Shown here: positions 60,801 through 64,000 of the stretch, piece after piece | Numbering within the stretch: the stretch's first letter is position 1 | Layout of the letters: every line of letters begins with the position of its first letter | Assembly (NCBI GenBank): GCA_020086605.1 | Contig: JACBWW010000050.1 | Coordinates: 4,191,784 to 4,255,783 of the forward strand | DNA length: 64,000 nt | Reading direction: 5' to 3' | Origin: Lanius collurio | Lineage: Eukaryota; Chordata; Aves; Passeriformes; Laniidae | Program-made: the position numbers and the translations under genes | The notes under the pieces: generated by a model | The model's input: the letters and a program-made list of their open reading frames with translations, nothing else | Database searches by the model: none | Told to the model about the DNA's origin: nothing

Positions 60801-63800
60801 ATGCTCAATCATCCCTAGATAGCTAGAGCATGAGTAAATGCTCCAAATACTGTCCAGTGATATTCCTGAGAGATTCACTCTGCAAAATGAAGAGATCCAA
60901 GGCTAGATTTGGGCTTTGGGGTTTTTTACTTCCCAGATAAAAAGGATGATGCCATCTACTTTGAAGCAGCTTTCTTTTTCAAAGATTGATACATTGGAGA
61001 TTTACCTCAGCAAAATATTCCAAGCATCCTCTGGAGCCATTTAAACATCTGTCTTTTCTGCTTCTTTTCTCAAGGCCTCTGTGACATGGAAAGGAACGCT
61101 GGCAACAAAAGAGTCAGTCTGCTATATAAAGTTTCCTGGCTGGAGCTCTCATGGTAAACGTGTCTTGATTACAGGCATGCTTTTGACCACTCTGCTGCTG
61201 CAATTGCTCCAGGCAGCTTGGAATGCACCGACACTCAAAGCTCTTCCAGGCTTATAATAGCCAAGCTCTTTGGAAAATTACCTCATAAAAATCCCAGTGT
61301 AATTTTAGCAAAAAGGGCAAGAAACCCCCTCCTTTTTTAGACATGGACAAGCCAGCTCTTCTCCTGCCTGTGGTCAAAGGCCAAGGAGTGCATCCAGTAT
61401 TGTGTGCTGAAAGCATCTCCTAAGAGTAACAGCATAAAATTAGCATTGATTTTAAATAGTGAACAGGTTTCAGTTATTACTGCAGTAATGGAGAATTGTC
61501 TGTAAATGAGCATGTGAACTTCAGGGTCCAAAAATGCAGGGGATAATGTAAGAGGAATGTGTGGACAGTGGTTTTCTCTCGTTTGCTGAAGTGGTACTCA
61601 CAGAGAAGTCTCTGTGAAAACCTGTAGCACTGGTGCACCTTTAGAAAAGGGCAATAGTAAGAATGGCCACTTGAACTTAGAGTTTAAATAAGCACCCTGA
61701 AAAATGTGAATACACCTGTAAAATAACTGTTCATAGTGATTAGATTGAGAGTCTTGCCAATTTCTGTGACAACATAGCATGCATGAGAGATTTTTCCATG
61801 TTTGTAGGTACTTGGAAAGCAACAGAGACCTTTTAAGGCTTCATGCTTGAGCACAAGTCCTTATTTGTTCCAAGCCATCTATTGCATGCTATAATCAAAA
61901 TTAGGTCCATTTATTTGCAGTCTAGAAAACTTGGTAGTTGTGGCTCAGGCACTTGCACTGAAATACCCTGATGAAGAATGCTGTCATTCTGGGAAGGCTG
62001 TTCAGCCACCGGGAAAATGATTTGAATATTAGAAAGCTGTAGAATCTCAACAGGAGATGTGGAGGAGGAGACTTGTAGGTGCCAAAATGTTGGAGTAAAA
62101 AGTCTGTTCACAAATTAATTCAGAGTTTTTGATTCAAAAATTTACTTACAAAAGTCTTTGAGCTCAGAACAGCAACAACAGCAAAAATCAATTATGTGAA
62201 GCCTAGTGCCAGAGCTGTGCAGTTTTCCATGTGTATAATAACAGTCATTCTGGTGGTCTATATTACAAAAAGCAAATAGGAACCAGGAACATTAAATTAC
62301 AATGAAGCTTTCATTCCCTTCATGTTAACAAAGCAGACTTGCTGTTCGCAGGGCTCTGTGCATCAGCAGAGAATGAGCTGCCCTGGGGGACTGTGTAAAC
62401 ATGGAATACAAATGCAGCCCAGCACAGGCATGGAAAGCTGACATGTGTTTCAGGCAATGATGGATTGATGCTGGCAGGAAACACTTTCCTTGTGTGGAGC
62501 TTTTCATTTTATGGAGAAGCACCATGATTAACTGATTGTTCTGAGTGAAAGGGAAAGCGAGGAGCTGCAGCAGCTGGGAGTGCATGGCAGTGCCACACTG
62601 TGGGCACCTGTTGGGATATACAGGAAAGCCCAACGTGTTGTTTCCATGAAACTCTAGAAATAAGTGTTGTTCAAGAGGTACATTTTGATGTGTAATCCAT
62701 TAAAACTGCTTTGTGACTCAGATTTCCATCTCTGTGAAAAGGACCTATTAAAGCTTTAGGACTACTTGGAAGTTTGCATTTTGCAGGTGTCTTTTAAGTG
62801 TTAAGTTGTGCCATCTTACTTTTTGAGGCTGTGTCATCAGGAGTCCATAACAAATCCTTTACATACACTTCCCTTTTTTTAAAGTACTCATGAGCTATCC
62901 TTACCTTTATTCCCTTTCCTTGTCTTTATTCCTTCTTTCAGATAAAATGCCTTACTGTTCAGTACAGACTGACATTACTGCCTCCTCAAAGAGCTTTCAG
63001 TTTCTGTTTGAAAAGGAGTTACAGCCCTCGCTGTAATGAAATCTTGTCTGATAGAGCTTTATCATTTATCTCCTTCTCTTTTGAGGCATTACCACATCTG
63101 TCTGCCTCCCAAAGGCTGTGAGTTACTTAATTTTAGTGTGTATATACAAACAACCTGGACTCTCTAACTGTTTCGAACTTGGTTAAAATGCTTTTTCTTT
63201 CAGCTACTGTTCATTCCAAGTTCTAATGGATTTTAAACTAAGGTTTAAAATGAAGCCAGTTGTGCAAGTCCCAGACATATAAACCTACCTGGACAATGGC
63301 TTCAAACTGACAAAAGGCAGGGTTAGACTGGATGTTAGGGAGAGATTCCTCCCTGTGAGAGTGGTGGAGCCCTGGCACAGGTTGCCCAGAGCAGCTGTGG
63401 CTGCCCCATCCCTGGAAGTGTTCAAAGCCAGACTGGATGGGGCTTGGAGCCACAATTCTGTGATGATTCTGTGACCTTCCAGGTCTTCAGCTCAGTCTCT
63501 GTGGCATAGATTAGAGTAACTGACATTAGAATTGCAATGGAATTGTGTTTATAAAGTAACTCTATTCGCATGCAGAGAACATTCTTACAAACTCTTACTT
63601 TGCTCATGATGCCTTCCAACTTATTTCCAGTAACTCTTTCCTTGCTTGAACCAGAGTTCCAGGTTTGTAATTCTAAAGCAATAGTTCTAAAGTGAAATAA
63701 AAGATGCTTAATGTTGTGCATCTGCCTTGTGGCACTAGCATAAAGAGTAAATTTTAGAACTTACAGATTAATTTTAATGACTTAAAGCCAAAACAATCTC

Positions 63801-64000
63801 AAGGATGTTTTATTGTTTCTAATAATGTAATTAAGATCAAAGTTATTGTGCTAATAAAGAGGTTGGAATGGGGATTCACAACATAGGAGGAAGATGCATC
63901 TGGTGAGGATGAGCATTAGAGTAAGCAGAGTTAGACCTTCTGGGCAGAGAAGTGAGGTGGAGCACTGCAGAGGGTGAGAGGGCAGGGACTGATGGAAAAG
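57889..64000 (+). other. RALGPS2 intron l, 5' part
   Basis: At least 6.1 kb of intron after donor GTATGT. The remaining PH-domain codons were not recognised anywhere here. It contains a CR1 fragment at 63297-63475. The 528-nt open frame at 60197-60724 has no recognisable features and is treated as chance. Confidence 0.75.
63297..63475 (+). repeat. CR1 LINE 3' region, plus orientation, internally deleted
   Basis: GGCTTCAAACTGACAAAAGG, GGTTGCCCAGAGCAGCTGTG and CTGGAAGTGTTCAAAGCCAG are CR1 blocks from the end of ORF2 and the start of the 3' region. The copy then jumps from GGGGCTTGGAGC directly to ACAATTCTGTGATGATTCTG, the terminal octamers. It thus lacks the usual intervening CATGGCAG-type segment. 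Open frames over it are remnants and do not encode a functional product. Confidence 0.9.

Noticed and set aside
1..64000. Search for tRNA, rRNA, CRISPR or other non-coding RNA genes
   Set aside because: No cloverleaf-like A/B box pairs, regularly spaced repeats or ribosomal sequence were recognised by eye; a tRNAscan-SE and Infernal/Rfam run would be the decisive test.

Overview
The window is vertebrate nuclear DNA, most likely from a bird. It is AT-rich and intron-dominated, and its interspersed repeats include 3' ends of CR1 LINEs, recognisable by the terminal ATTCTRTGRT-type octamers. An endogenous-retrovirus LTR-like segment is also present. The introns are compact compared with the mammalian versions of the same genes. 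No prokaryotic, viral or CRISPR gene organisation is visible.

Two protein-coding genes can be reconstructed. RALGPS2 (a Ral guanine-nucleotide exchange factor with a RasGEF/CDC25 domain, PxxP motifs and a PH domain) runs on the + strand. Twelve internal coding exons can be placed between 5540 and 57888. Their lengths sum to 1227 nt (409 codons), and every junction is phase-consistent with GT/AG boundaries. The first coding exons lie before the window, and the exons encoding the second half of the PH domain and the C-terminus lie beyond 64000.

ANGPTL1 (angiopoietin-like 1) lies on the - strand, wholly inside the largest visible RALGPS2 intron (13285-36756). Its complete coding sequence is in four exons: 27533-26708, 21788-21595, 20143-19873 and 18913-18726. 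They give 1479 nt, or 492 residues. The protein has a signal peptide, a coiled-coil region, a proline-rich linker and a C-terminal fibrinogen-related domain. A CpG-enriched block at about 34.1-34.9 kb ends, on the - strand, in a consensus splice donor. It is my best candidate for the ANGPTL1 non-coding first exon and promoter.

Layout: 1-5539 intron; 5540-13284 three RasGEF exons; 13285-36756 the host intron with antisense ANGPTL1; 36757-42048 five exons finishing the RasGEF domain and encoding the PxxP linker; 42049-51698 a large intron with an LTR-like element; 51699-57888 four exons, including a 78-nt in-frame probable cassette exon, leading into the PH domain; 57889-64000 intron with a CR1 copy. 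The two products act in different places (RALGPS2 is an intracellular Ral activator, ANGPTL1 is secreted), so their relationship here is positional. I found no convincing novel system. The items most worth checking are the cassette exon with its poor acceptor, the candidate ANGPTL1 promoter, and the placement of the nested gene inside the RasGEF signature.
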